Source: Rheinheimera soli (lineage in GTDB: Bacteria > Pseudomonadota > Gammaproteobacteria > Enterobacterales > Alteromonadaceae). From it: a DNA stretch of 64,000 nucleotides. Positions 34,565 to 47,413 of this stretch are shown here, one piece after another. Each line of letters starts with the position of its first letter. Position 1 is the first letter of the stretch. The stretch spans positions 1 to 64,000 of the forward strand of contig NZ_JAJOYU010000018.1 in NCBI RefSeq assembly GCF_021290985.1. The letters are read 5' to 3'. Below the pieces are notes generated by a model. That model did no database searches and was not told where the DNA came from. It saw only the letters and a program-made list of their open reading frames with translations. The position numbers and the translations under genes are program-made.

Positions 34565-36148
34565 TTACGAAACAACCAGCAGATCTTCTCTGGTTTTTAT
34601 ATATGCTTCTGCCACACTGGCTCTGAATCTTTTCCCGTATCCATCACAATAGTTAGAATGCAAAGTACCGGTCTTTTCTGACGCATAAACGGCACAACCG
34701 CCGCCACAATGCAGAGCATAACGACATTGTGAGCAAACAGAATTTGATACAACACTTCTTGAGCGCCAATTTTTTTCCTGCTCATTGAAAAACATTAACC
34801 CGGCATATTTATCAACAGTACCAATCCTAATGTTTTTATCTCCTGTTTTTTCCCAACAGGCATAAATGTCCGCAAGTGCATCAAAAAGATACATTCTGTC
34901 ATGTGCTGCGCAGTAATTAGTCTTAATACCTGAGGATGCTTTCTCTGGATTCTTAAATATACCTATGGCTTGATTTCTCATTTTGTCGCCATCAACTGAA
35001 AACAATGCGGTCTGCGGATGCTGGACGCGCATCGTCTCCATTTCTTTATTTAGTTTTAATGTAGTCATACATTGCTCTTTATCAGTGTTGTCATTAAGAG
35101 CATGTATGGGTGCCAGATAAGCACCAAAATTGGCTTTTTCATGCCATTTTTTAGAATGAATGAAAGAAGATAATTCAGGTAAATCATTAATGTTTCCGTA
35201 GTCAACATTGACACGAACATTAATAAAAACCCCTTTTGACAAGGCTAAATCAATATTACTGGCAATTTTAGCGAAACTTCCTGAACCATCCGGATAGATC
35301 CGCCTTTTATCATGCTCTTCAGGTTTACCATCTAAAGTAATCTGAATTTCGCTGATGCCATCCTTACCTAGCAAATCATGGTAAAACTCAAGTTCAGTGC
35401 CGTTGCTTGTTGCTGAAAAGCTGGCCGAACTCAGTGTTTTCGCTTTATCCATAATGTAACTAATGATGTCACGGTTCGCTTTTAAAAGCGGCTCACCACC
35501 AAAGAACGAGATATGCCTGTGCTGTCTTTCTTCAGATAATTCAAAACCATGTTTTTCTTCAATCAGCGGCATACTGGCAAAGATACGATCCACTGTTTCC
35601 TTATCCATCAACTTCAAGAATTTTTTAAAGCTCGGTTCTTTTCTCATATGATCCTGAAAGCAATATGGGCAGCGCAGATTGCAATCATAAGTGGGCATAA
35701 AAAGGTAACGAGGCATATTCATAGATGATTTACGCCGTTTTACCTCAACATAACGTTTAAAGAAGGCCAACTCTTCATCGCTTGTTCTTTTTGTTAAAAA
35801 ACCATAGTGCACAAGCTGCTGAAAGGTTTCGTCTGTCGGTTTTTCTGGCTCGCCCTGGAACTCAAAATCATCTTGCCACTCTCCGTACAACGGACGAGGC
35901 GGGCGCTTAAGTTCAAGCTTCCTTAGGTATGCAGCCACCTTTTTTGATACCAATATTCTATGCCCCAGATAACCATGAACAAGAACCATAGCCTCATTGT
36001 TATCCGGCAAGTCGACATAAATAGTGTATTGGCTTGTTCGATGAGCACTCAATGATGGACCATATGAAGGCTGTTCCTTTAAAACTGCACCATCAGCCGG
36101 CAGATCGTTTTGGTCAGATAATCTAAAAATCTGAATGACATTTTCCAT
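34565..36148 (-). CDS. Radical SAM/SPASM peptide maturase
   Basis: 527 residues. Residues 40-120 look like a PqqD-like peptide-recognition domain (VLVHGYLGHRILVSKKVAAY). The radical SAM core follows with C156, C160 and C163 in TYDCNLRCPYC and the GGEP motif at 217-220. The C-terminal SPASM domain has C413, C431, C472, C475, C481, C485 and C501, including the CX2CX5CX3C pattern that holds auxiliary Fe-S clusters. Such enzymes make thioether, C-C or C-O crosslinks in peptides. It is followed by a Gly-Gly precursor with two core cysteines. The linkage type cannot be predicted. Confidence 0.93.
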   Translation of the reverse strand: MENVIQIFRLSDQNDLPADGAVLKEQPSYGPSLSAHRTSQYTIYVDLPDNNEAMVLVHGYLGHRILVSKKVAAYLRKLELKRPPRPLYGEWQDDFEFQGEPEKPTDETFQQLVHYGFLTKRTSDEELAFFKRYVEVKRRKSSMNMPRYLFMPTYDCNLRCPYCFQDHMRKEPSFKKFLKLMDKETVDRIFASMPLIEEKHGFELSEERQHRHISFFGGEPLLKANRDIISYIMDKAKTLSSASFSATSNGTELEFYHDLLGKDGISEIQITLDGKPEEHDKRRIYPDGSGSFAKIASNIDLALSKGVFINVRVNVDYGNINDLPELSSFIHSKKWHEKANFGAYLAPIHALNDNTDKEQCMTTLKLNKEMETMRVQHPQTALFSVDGDKMRNQAIGIFKNPEKASSGIKTNYCAAHDRMYLFDALADIYACWEKTGDKNIRIGTVDKYAGLMFFNEQEKNWRSRSVVSNSVCSQCRYALHCGGGCAVYASEKTGTLHSNYCDGYGKRFRASVAEAYIKTREDLLVVS

Positions 36149-36574
36149 GCTGCACCTACTTGAACTATTTTTTAATACAAGACGAATAGAGTTTTTTGTT
36201 TATTAAACAAGTCACTCCGTCCTGACCTTTGCTATATTCTGACCTTTGCCATTTACCTAAAAAAACAACACACGGATTTCACATAATCGGCACAAAGTTC
36301 CATTAACCACAAGATTTATAGTTTTTCGGTTGATCGTCAACCTGCAAAATATGACAGGTAATCGGCTCAGTACCTCCAGGTTCCATTGACTCCGTCCGCT
36401 TTCAATACTATCGCGTCGACAATTAGAAAAGTGATGGAGATAGGCTAGGCGCTGTGGACTTAAGCTATAGCTTTAAAGGATTGGCTTACCTGCTACTTTC
36501 TACAGGTTTCGACTTTGGAAAATTTGGTTAGACTGATATTTATGTCTAAATACCAGAAACAATCCGGAGTCGCC
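36149..36574. promoter_or_regulatory. Divergent region with a 17-bp-spaced direct repeat
   Basis: This AT-rich divergent region lies between the maturase and the glycosyltransferase. CTGACCTTTGC occurs at 36222-36232 and again at 36239-36249 as an 11-bp perfect direct repeat with a 17-bp period. That spacing suits two dimers or a tandem activator site, about 75-100 bp upstream of the maturase start. It is a candidate binding site for the LuxR or the winged-helix sensors. No gene is seen here. Confidence 0.5.
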
Positions 36575-37771
36575 ATGAGAATTCTTATTTGTACTTTTGA
36601 CAGTTTTGGCTTTCTTTACCCGATGATAGGACTGGCGAATAGTTTCAAGCGGCTCGGATATGACATCCATTTTATTGGCAGCAAAAGCATCAAAGAGATT
36701 GTTCTTGAACAAGGAATGCGATGGATAGAACATGATAAAGAGAATAAAGATGCATTTTTAATTAAACGCTTTGGTGATCTTGAGGATATTTCAAACCAGA
36801 TCAAGTATGTTGAATATGCAGTTTCAAATTTTAGCTATGATTTAGTTGTAACCTCTCCTTTATCTTTTGGAACAATTCTGGCAGCGGAAAGATATAGCCT
36901 GCGTGTTGTTACTCTTGGTTTTTTTTCATATTTATGGGTCAACGATGTAAATATATTTGGTCTTCCTAAAAAGATTCATGACCACTGTAAGTGGCGTACG
37001 ACAGATATGTTTAATACTTATATGAAATCAAGGGCTAGTCTTGGCTTTCAAAAAGTAAACCATGATTTATCTCGTATTCCGTTTACAGGTGATTTGATGC
37101 TTCAGAGAAGCGTTCCTGGTCTAATGCACAAAATAGGGGGTATACCCGAAAAAACTGTTGCCTTTGGTTCTTGTATATGGGAACCGGAAACAGTGAGTGA
37201 TACGGAAGAAATGTTAGAAAATTGGCTTAACCTTCCTAAGAATAGAGATCGAAAAGTATTGTATGTAAATCAAGGACGAACTTTCTATATGAAGGGATTC
37301 TGGAGTTTGATCAAGTCAATATTTGGCGCTTCCGACTACTTAGTGATAGCTGATGTGAACAGGATGGATGGCTTTGTTGGTGAAGTACCAGACAACTTTT
37401 TTCTGGCTAACCATATACCCATCAGAGCGGTAGTTTCTCATGCAAGTTTATTTATCTCAGCTGGGCATACAACGTCAGTCCTTGCCGCACTTGAAAATGC
37501 CATTCCCATGCTTTTATTTCCTAGTGGAGGAGAAACAGTAGATAACTCGTTTTATTGTGAAAAAATTGGAGTGGCAACTGTTTTTAATGAAGACTCTTAC
37601 AATGAGCAGCAAATCTCTGAGACAGTAGATCGCATTATAAAGGAACAAAAATTCAGCGATGCCTGTAGACAAATGAGTAATGAATTTGGTCTCTACAAAG
37701 GGGATTCTTATCGATCTGGATTAATAAAATCAGCAGCATTGCGGCTGTCTGGTAATTTATATGCTCCTTAA
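36575..37771 (+). CDS. GT-B family glycosyltransferase (UDP-glycosyltransferase-like)
   Basis: 398 residues from the ATG at 36575, which has GGAG 6-7 nt upstream; the frame opens earlier (36515) without a good ribosome site. The N-terminal Rossmann half begins MRILICTFDSFGFLYPMIGL, with the P-rich loop seen in GT1-type enzymes. The C-terminal donor half has AGHTTSVLAALENAIPMLLF and P-SGGETVDN, matching the H-x(3-7)-S-x-x-E-A-x-x-x-G-x-P pattern for nucleotide-sugar binding. It may glycosylate the peptide, but a lipid or small-molecule acceptor is also possible. Its DNA is clearly more AT-rich than the neighbouring atp genes, a sign of transfer. It is divergent from the maturase. Confidence 0.78.
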   Translation: MRILICTFDSFGFLYPMIGLANSFKRLGYDIHFIGSKSIKEIVLEQGMRWIEHDKENKDAFLIKRFGDLEDISNQIKYVEYAVSNFSYDLVVTSPLSFGTILAAERYSLRVVTLGFFSYLWVNDVNIFGLPKKIHDHCKWRTTDMFNTYMKSRASLGFQKVNHDLSRIPFTGDLMLQRSVPGLMHKIGGIPEKTVAFGSCIWEPETVSDTEEMLENWLNLPKNRDRKVLYVNQGRTFYMKGFWSLIKSIFGASDYLVIADVNRMDGFVGEVPDNFFLANHIPIRAVVSHASLFISAGHTTSVLAALENAIPMLLFPSGGETVDNSFYCEKIGVATVFNEDSYNEQQISETVDRIIKEQKFSDACRQMSNEFGLYKGDSYRSGLIKSAALRLSGNLYAP

Positions 37772-37906
37772 CCCTAGACGTAACGGAGAGCTTTATTTTT
37801 ACAGCGGGTTTTAGAGTCAACCCGCAGGTACTGTGAGATGACAATTTCAATAGTAAGCGATGTGCAGATGGCTTCGGCCTTTAGTTAATTTCACCACATA
37901 AAAAAA

Positions 37907-37928
37907 GCCACCCGAAGGTGGCTTTTTT
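37907..37928. terminator. Bidirectional terminator after atpC and the glycosyltransferase
   Basis: GCCACC (37907-37912), loop CGAA, GGTGGC (37917-37922) with T/A runs on both sides. It ends the atp operon on the minus strand and can stop plus-strand transcription as well. Confidence 0.92.
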
Positions 37929-37944
37929 CTATGCAGTAATCCGC

Positions 37945-38361
37945 TTATTTTTTGCGAAGTTTCTGAATTAAACGTAACTGGGCAATAGCTTCAGCCAATT
38001 GAGCTGCAGCTTCTGCGTAGTTGAAGTCAGCGCCAGCATGTTGCATCGCTTCTTCCGCACGTTTCTGAGAGGCTAATGCAGCCTGCTCGTCCAGATCTTC
38101 AGCCCGTACCGCAATGTCGGCAAGCACTGTGATGCTGTGAGGCTGAACTTCCAGCACACCACCAGCAACATAAATCAGATGCTCTTCGCCAAACTGCTTA
38201 ACGATACGAACCATACCAGGCTTGATTCCAGTAAGAAGCGGAATGTGACCAGGTAAAATACCCAGCTCACCTTCACTGCCTGTTACCTGAATGGATTCCA
38301 CCAGACCAGAAAAAATCCGTTCTTCGGCGCTTACCACATCCAGTTGTACTGTCATTGCCAT
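37945..38361 (-). CDS. atpC: F1 ATP synthase epsilon subunit
   Basis: 138 residues. The N-terminal beta domain ([35 protein letters not shown]) and C-terminal helical hairpin ([28 protein letters not shown]) are those of the epsilon subunit, which regulates the rotor. It is the last gene of the atp operon, just before the terminator. In many relatives glmU comes next; here a large island intervenes. Confidence 0.97.
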   Translation of the reverse strand: MAMTVQLDVVSAEERIFSGLVESIQVTGSEGELGILPGHIPLLTGIKPGMVRIVKQFGEEHLIYVAGGVLEVQPHSITVLADIAVRAEDLDEQAALASQKRAEEAMQHAGADFNYAEAAAQLAEAIAQLRLIQKLRKK

Positions 38362-38386
38362 TTCGCTCTCCTAAAGCTGCAGTTGA

Positions 38387-40664
<2,278 letters not shown>

Positions 40665-40719
40665 GACTTAATCTCCGAAAGTTTCAACGACCGGGTGCGG
40701 TTGCCCGCACCCGATATGT

Positions 40720-42261
40720 TTACCAAGTCTGAGTTGCTTTAAACTTCTCAATAGCGCCTTTTAATGTCGCTTCGATTTGGTCGTTGTAGTTACCGGTTTT
40801 GTTCAGATCAGCCATAAACGCTGCGTGCTCTGAGTGCATGTAAGCAATTAAAGCGGCTTCAAAATCAAGGATTTTGGCAACTTCGATGTCTTTCATGTAG
40901 CCTTTTTCGATAGCGAAAATAGACACACCCATGTCAGCCACGCCCATTGGCGCGTATTGTAACTGTTTCATCAGTTCAGTAACTTTCTGGCCGTGGTCTA
41001 ACTGCGCACGAGTCGCGTCATCCAGGTCAGAAGCGAACTGAGCGAACGCCGCCAGTTCTGAGTACTGAGCTAAGGCTAAACGGATACCGCCACCCAGCTT
41101 TTTGATGATTTTTGTTTGAGCAGCACCACCAACACGGGATACCGAGATACCAGCGTTAACAGCTGGACGGATACCGGCGTTGAATAAACCAGATTCTAAG
41201 AAAATCTGACCGTCAGTGATCGAAATTACGTTGGTTGGAACGAACGCAGAAACGTCGCCAGCCTGAGTTTCGATAATTGGCAGTGCAGTTAAAGAACCAG
41301 TTTTGCCTTTCACTTCACCGTTGGTTAAACGCTCAACATAATGCTCGTTTACACGAGATGCGCGCTCTAACAGACGGCTGTGGAGATAGAATACGTCACC
41401 TGGGTAAGCTTCACGGCCTGGTGGACGACGTAACAACAGAGAGATTTGACGGTAAGCAACAGCTTGTTTAGACAAGTCATCGTATACGATCAGTGCATCT
41501 TCACCGCGGTCACGGAAGTATTCACCCATAGTACAACCAGAGTATGGCGCCAGGAACTGCAGTGCAGCAGCTTCAGAAGCTGAAGCTACAACAACAATAG
41601 TGTGGGCCAGAGCGTTATGCTCTTCCAGTTTACGTACTACGTTAGCAATAGTAGAAGCTTTTTGGCCGATAGCTACATAGATACATTTCACGCCAGAAGT
41701 TTTCTGGTTGATGATGGCATCGATAGCTAGAGCCGTTTTACCTGTCTGACGGTCACCGATTAACAATTCACGCTGACCACGACCGATTGGGATCATGGAG
41801 TCAACTGACTTGTAACCAGTTTGCAGAGGTTGGTCTACTGAACGACGATCGATAACGCCTGGAGCGATTTTTTCTACTGGTGCAAAACCAGCAGCATCGA
41901 TTGGGCCTTTACCGTCGATTGGCTCACCTAAAGTGTTAACCACACGGCCTAATAAGCCTGGGCCAACTGGTACTTCAAGGATACGGCCAGTAGATTTAAC
42001 TTTTGTACCTTCACGCAGGTCCGCATATGGACCCATAACTACAGCACCTACTGAGTCGCGCTCAAGGTTTAATGCGATAGCGTAACGGTTGCCTGGAAGC
42101 TCAATCATCTCACCCTGCATACAATCAGCAAGGCCATTGATACGAATAATACCGTCTGTAACAGCGACTATAGTACCTTCGTTGCGAGCTTCACTGACAA
42201 CCTCAAACTGCTCAATACGTTTTTTGATCAGTTCAGAAATTTCAGTGGAATTCAGTTGCAT
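40720..42261 (-). CDS. atpA: F1 ATP synthase alpha subunit
   Basis: 513 residues. [20 protein letters not shown] is the family N-terminus; P-loop [29 protein letters not shown] and [20 protein letters not shown] are present. It is the non-catalytic nucleotide-binding partner of beta. The 55-nt gap before atpG is ordinary. Confidence 0.98.
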   Translation of the reverse strand: MQLNSTEISELIKKRIEQFEVVSEARNEGTIVAVTDGIIRINGLADCMQGEMIELPGNRYAIALNLERDSVGAVVMGPYADLREGTKVKSTGRILEVPVGPGLLGRVVNTLGEPIDGKGPIDAAGFAPVEKIAPGVIDRRSVDQPLQTGYKSVDSMIPIGRGQRELLIGDRQTGKTALAIDAIINQKTSGVKCIYVAIGQKASTIANVVRKLEEHNALAHTIVVVASASEAAALQFLAPYSGCTMGEYFRDRGEDALIVYDDLSKQAVAYRQISLLLRRPPGREAYPGDVFYLHSRLLERASRVNEHYVERLTNGEVKGKTGSLTALPIIETQAGDVSAFVPTNVISITDGQIFLESGLFNAGIRPAVNAGISVSRVGGAAQTKIIKKLGGGIRLALAQYSELAAFAQFASDLDDATRAQLDHGQKVTELMKQLQYAPMGVADMGVSIFAIEKGYMKDIEVAKILDFEAALIAYMHSEHAAFMADLNKTGNYNDQIEATLKGAIEKFKATQTW

Positions 42262-42275
42262 GCTCTAATCCCCAA

Positions 42276-42806
42276 TTATGACTGCAGTGCAGTAGCTAAA
42301 CGATGTAATTTGCCACGAACCGAGCCATCAATCACCATATCACCGGATTTGATAACCATACCGCCAACGACGGCCGGATCTACACTGCAGTTCAATTTTA
42401 TTTTACGTGATAAACGCTGAGACAAGGCTGCGATTAAGCTTTCGCGCTGAGCACCAGTCAATACAGTGGCAGAAACAACATCGACGGTAGCTTCTTTCTC
42501 GTACTCTGATTTTAACTCAGTAAAACGCGTAAACACCGCAGGCAAAGCCAGCAAACGATGATTTTCTGCCATAACTTTAATAAAGTTCTGGCCTTGCTCG
42601 TTCAGTTGCTCACCACAAACCTGGATAAAAAATTCAGCCTGCGTTTGAGCAGAGCCGGATTGCAGACGCTCGGCGACAGCTGGGTTTTTCGCGACTTCCG
42701 CCGCGAAAAACAACATATCAACCCAGCAAGACAGCGTGTTTTGCTCTACAGCAAACTCAAACGCCGCCTTTGCATAAGGACGAGCAACATTCGTCAGTTC
42801 AGACAT
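42276..42806 (-). CDS. atpH: F1 ATP synthase delta subunit
   Basis: 176 residues, starting MSELTNVARPYAKAAFEFAV and ending in GGMVIKSGDMVIDGSVRGKL then HRLATALQS, the conserved OSCP/delta signature. It connects F1 to the b-subunit stalk. It lies between atpF and atpA with short gaps. Confidence 0.97.
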   Translation of the reverse strand: MSELTNVARPYAKAAFEFAVEQNTLSCWVDMLFFAAEVAKNPAVAERLQSGSAQTQAEFFIQVCGEQLNEQGQNFIKVMAENHRLLALPAVFTRFTELKSEYEKEATVDVVSATVLTGAQRESLIAALSQRLSRKIKLNCSVDPAVVGGMVIKSGDMVIDGSVRGKLHRLATALQS

Positions 42807-42818
42807 GGCTCTTCCTCT

Positions 42819-43289
42819 TTATAGTTCTGCAACCAGTTTTTCCAGGATGTCGCTGTGGGCAGCTTCATCAATTGAACGTTGCAGAATTCTTTCCGCTCCC
42901 GCAACAGCCAGTGATGCAACCTGCTTACGCAATTCTTCACGAGCACGAATACGTTCAGCATCAACTTCTGCTTTGGCTTGCGCCAGGATATGTTCACGTT
43001 CAGCATTGGCTTTAGCTATTGCTTCATCAATCATTTTCGCTTCGCGTTTTTTCGCTTGTTCAATGATTTCTGCGGCATGAGCTTTTGCATCTTTGAGCTG
43101 ATCTTTTGCTTTATCCTGAGCTAATGCCAGGTCTTTTTCAGCTCTGTCTGTAGCAGCAAGACCATCTGCAATTTTCTTCTGGCGCGCTTCAATAGCGTCC
43201 ATCAGAGGTGGCCATACAAACTTCATACAGAACACAACGAAAACCGCAAAAGCGATCATTTGTCCGATAATAGTCAGAGTCAGATTCAC
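42819..43289 (-). CDS. atpF: F0 ATP synthase b subunit
   Basis: 156 residues, [20 protein letters not shown], one N-terminal membrane helix followed by a long polar helix ([20 protein letters not shown]...) for the peripheral stalk. The sequence [20 protein letters not shown] is typical of the family. Confidence 0.97.
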   Translation of the reverse strand: MNLTLTIIGQMIAFAVFVVFCMKFVWPPLMDAIEARQKKIADGLAATDRAEKDLALAQDKAKDQLKDAKAHAAEIIEQAKKREAKMIDEAIAKANAEREHILAQAKAEVDAERIRAREELRKQVASLAVAGAERILQRSIDEAAHSDILEKLVAEL

Positions 43290-43340
43290 GTCCGCTCCTC
43301 CTTAGTTAATTTGTTCTCGGTACCGATAAACGTCAGATAA

Positions 43341-43601
<261 letters not shown>

Positions 43602-43644
43602 TTACTCCGATAGTTAAAGTTAAAGTTAAAGTTAATGATAAAAA

Positions 43645-44514
<870 letters not shown>

Positions 44515-44526
44515 TCATCCCAATTA

Positions 44527-44901
44527 TCAATGTTTAAAGAAAATCGCTGTTGCCCACTGTGCAAATAACGTCAATACAAAGCCTGTCATCAAAGGGCCTG
44601 CTACTATTTGCTGCTGCATAACTACAACAAAAAGCACAATGGTCAAAATCAGTTTTAGCGAATGCCCCCGCATCATAGCGGTCTTCGCTTGTTCTGCGCT
44701 GCCACGACCTAAGGTCCAAAATGCAAACAACGCAAACACAAAATTCGGTAAAGCTGCTACTAGCCCACCTTTAAATGCCGATTTAGCAGCCAACTCACCA
44801 GACAGCAGTTGAAAAACTAAAGCTGTTAAACCCGCCACTGCAACCTGAAAAGCGATCAACTTGTAAGCTGACAGGCGAACTTGTCGCGGGCTAGGTTGCA
44901 T
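44527..44901 (-). CDS. atpI: ATP synthase I protein (AtpI)
   Basis: 124 residues from the ATG at 44901, MQPSPRQVRLSAYKLIAFQV, with GGAG 6 nt before it. A longer upstream frame includes the promoter region and is not used. Four hydrophobic segments are present and FKGGLVAALPNFVFALFAFW is family-typical. AtpI helps c-ring assembly and Mg2+ supply. First gene of the operon. Confidence 0.92.
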   Translation of the reverse strand: MQPSPRQVRLSAYKLIAFQVAVAGLTALVFQLLSGELAAKSAFKGGLVAALPNFVFALFAFWTLGRGSAEQAKTAMMRGHSLKLILTIVLFVVVMQQQIVAGPLMTGFVLTLFAQWATAIFFKH

Positions 44902-44952
44902 TACAACTCCGGTTACTAAACAACAAATAAAACATGGGTAAAAATTGCGGCA

Positions 44953-44980
44953 AGTATACTTATTTGCCTTTGATTTGCAA
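44953..44980 (-). promoter_or_regulatory. Putative atp operon promoter
   Basis: On the minus strand TTGCAA (44975-44980) and TATACT (44953-44958) are separated by 16 bp, a sigma-70-like -35/-10 pair. The start codon of atpI is about 50 bp downstream. Confidence 0.55.
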
Positions 44981-45031
44981 CTAAAAGCCACTCAGAGCAA
45001 GCAGTCACACCTAAATTAGACAAAATACAAA

Positions 45032-45922
45032 CTACTCAAAGCTGTTTATCTCTAATTTTTTCAACACGCTTTCTAATTCATCCAGACTGCTGTATGAGAT
45101 CACCAGATTGCCTTTGCCTTTTTTGTTGTAATTAATTTCAACAGGGGCAGCAAATCGTTCACTTAAGCGTTGCTCCAGCGAACTGACATCCGGATCTTTT
45201 ACTTTAACAGCCACTTCAGGAGCAGGTTCCAGCAATCGACGCACAAGATTTTCAGTATCGCGCACTGTCATTTGTTTCGCAGCCACTATACGGGCAGCAT
45301 CAGATTGTGCTGTTCCATCCAATGCCAATAAAGCACGGGCATGGCCCATTTCGATATCACCATGCTCGAGCAATAACTTCACATCGTCATTGAGCTGGTT
45401 CAAACGTAATAGGTTGGTGACACTGGCGCGGGATTTACCCACTGCATCAGCCACCTGCTGATGTGTCAGTTCAAATTCGGACAATAAACGCTGAAGCGCT
45501 ATGGCTTCTTCCATCGCATTTAGATCTTCACGCTGAATGTTTTCAATCAGGGCAATAGCGACAGCAGCTTCGTCTGGTACATCTTTGATAATACAAGGAA
45601 TAACGTCAAGTTGCGCTAACTGGCTTGCACGCCAGCGCCGTTCACCAGCGATGATTTCATAGGATTCTTCGCCCACCTGACGCACAACAATAGGTTGAAT
45701 AATACCTTGAGAGCGAATAGAACTGGCTAAATCTTCCAGCGCATCCTGCGACATATCTTTACGCGGCTGGTATTTGCCTGGCTTGAGCCATTCAATCGGC
45801 AGTTTTTGCAATTCACTGCGTTGGGCTGAAGAAAAGTTGGCGTCATTCTGTTGATCAGACACAGGTTTAGTAGTGAGTAAAGCATCTAAGCCCCGGCCTA
45901 AGCCACGTTTTTTTACCGACAT
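45032..45922 (-). CDS. parB: Chromosome partitioning protein ParB
   Basis: 296 residues. N-terminus MSVKKRGLGRGLDALL, then the CTP-binding ParB domain (LKPGKYQPRK, GERRWRASQLA), the HTH (QVADAVGKSRASVTNLLRLN) and a dimerisation C-terminus. ParB spreads from parS sites and works with ParA to segregate origins. A parS-like site is present in recF about 18 kb away. It is 37 nt after parA. Confidence 0.97.
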   Translation of the reverse strand: MSVKKRGLGRGLDALLTTKPVSDQQNDANFSSAQRSELQKLPIEWLKPGKYQPRKDMSQDALEDLASSIRSQGIIQPIVVRQVGEESYEIIAGERRWRASQLAQLDVIPCIIKDVPDEAAVAIALIENIQREDLNAMEEAIALQRLLSEFELTHQQVADAVGKSRASVTNLLRLNQLNDDVKLLLEHGDIEMGHARALLALDGTAQSDAARIVAAKQMTVRDTENLVRRLLEPAPEVAVKVKDPDVSSLEQRLSERFAAPVEINYNKKGKGNLVISYSSLDELESVLKKLEINSFE

Positions 45923-45959
45923 CTTCAGTTGTATTCCTTGTCAATTAGGCGCGTTTTAA

Positions 45960-46754
45960 TTAGGCGGAAATGGAGGTTTTTGCCGTTTTTTTATCAGCCC
46001 GGCGTAAAATTTCGCCCGCTAATGCCAGATAGGCTTTGGCACCTGTTGAACCTTTGTCGTAATACATCACCGGGGTGCCAAAACTTGGCGCTTCCGCCAG
46101 TCGTACATTACGTGGGATCACAGCACGGTAGACTTTATCGCCAAAATGTTGTTTCAGCTGTTCAGACACATCATTGGCCAGGCGATTTCGCGGGTCGTAC
46201 ATAGTACGCAGAATACCTTCAATTTTCAGATCGGCATTCACCACGGACGTCAGCTGGTTGATGGTATCCATCAGGGCGGTTAAGCCTTCCAGCGCATAGT
46301 ATTCACATTGCATAGGCACCAGCACAGAATCAGCGGCTGCCATCGCATTCACCGTCAGCATGTTCAGTGCTGGCGGGCAATCAATAAAAATAAAATCGTA
46401 CTGTTGGCGGGCGTCTTTTAACGCATTACGTAAACGCAGTTCACGGGCAAAGACGTTAAGTAAACGTACTTCGGCAGCTGTGACATCTGAATTGGCTGCG
46501 ATCAGGTGATAACCACCGGCAGTTTCCTTAACCACTACTTCGGCAAAAGGTTTTTCTTCTACCAGTAACTCATAAGCACTGGCATGTACGGCGTACTTGT
46601 CGACGCCGCTGCCCATAGTGGCATTACCTTGCGGGTCTAAGTCAATCAGCAGCACCTTGCGTTTGGTTGCAGCCATAGAGGCAGCCAGATTGACCGCTGT
46701 GGTTGTTTTGCCCACACCACCTTTCTGGTTTGCAATAGCTATGACTTTTCCCAC
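45960..46754 (-). CDS. parA: Chromosome partitioning ATPase ParA
   Basis: 264 residues with a deviant Walker A, KGGVGKTTTAVNLAA, and DLDPQGNATMGSG; switch segment FIDCPPALNMLTVNAM. It moves the ParB-parS complex. It forms an operon with rsmG and mnmG upstream, the standard origin-proximal order. Confidence 0.97.
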   Translation of the reverse strand: MGKVIAIANQKGGVGKTTTAVNLAASMAATKRKVLLIDLDPQGNATMGSGVDKYAVHASAYELLVEEKPFAEVVVKETAGGYHLIAANSDVTAAEVRLLNVFARELRLRNALKDARQQYDFIFIDCPPALNMLTVNAMAAADSVLVPMQCEYYALEGLTALMDTINQLTSVVNADLKIEGILRTMYDPRNRLANDVSEQLKQHFGDKVYRAVIPRNVRLAEAPSFGTPVMYYDKGSTGAKAYLALAGEILRRADKKTAKTSISA

Positions 46755-46781
46755 AAGGACCCCAATAAGAATTTAATTAAA

Positions 46782-47399
46782 TTAGACTTTCTCCAACACC
46801 ACCAGATAACGTTCGGCGTTCAGTGTTGGCACCTGTAACGGATGACTGCCGACAACTTTAACAAAATTCGGCAAAGCTGCAATTTCTTCTTGAACCAAAG
46901 CGCCTTTCATGGCTAAAAACTGGCCATCAGCCGCTGGTAAATGCTTACACCAGTTCACCATATCAGTCATTGAAGCAAAAGCCCGGCTCAGCACCGCATC
47001 ATACCCTGTTTCGGGTTGATGATCTTCAACCCGACTCTGAATAGCTTCAAAGTTCTGTAGTTTCAGCTGCAATTTGACATGATTTAAAAAGCGAATGCGT
47101 TTGCCAAGACTATCCAGCAGGTAAAATTGCTTGTCAGGTAAAGCGATTGCCAGCGGAATACCAGGTAAACCAGGGCCAGTGCCCACGTCGATAATACGCT
47201 GTCCAGTGACAAAAGGCGCGACGGCTAAGCTGTCCATAATGTGTTTCACCAGCATTTCTTCCGGATCACGCACTGAGGTCAGGTTGTAAGCACTGTTCCA
47301 TTTATCCAGCAACTGGACATAGGCCACCAGTTGTTGCAGTTGAAGTTCAGATAAAACTAAGCTGGTCTGTGCGACCAGCTTTTTTAATTTTTCCAGCAT
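46782..47399 (-). CDS. rsmG: 16S rRNA m7G527 methyltransferase RsmG
   Basis: 205 residues. SAM-binding motif [20 protein letters not shown], then [20 protein letters not shown] follows. It methylates G527 of 16S rRNA. It lies 14 nt after mnmG on the same strand, as in most gammaproteobacteria. Confidence 0.96.
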   Translation of the reverse strand: MLEKLKKLVAQTSLVLSELQLQQLVAYVQLLDKWNSAYNLTSVRDPEEMLVKHIMDSLAVAPFVTGQRIIDVGTGPGLPGIPLAIALPDKQFYLLDSLGKRIRFLNHVKLQLKLQNFEAIQSRVEDHQPETGYDAVLSRAFASMTDMVNWCKHLPAADGQFLAMKGALVQEEIAALPNFVKVVGSHPLQVPTLNAERYLVVLEKV

Positions 47400-47413
47400 G
47401 ATGATCCCAATGC

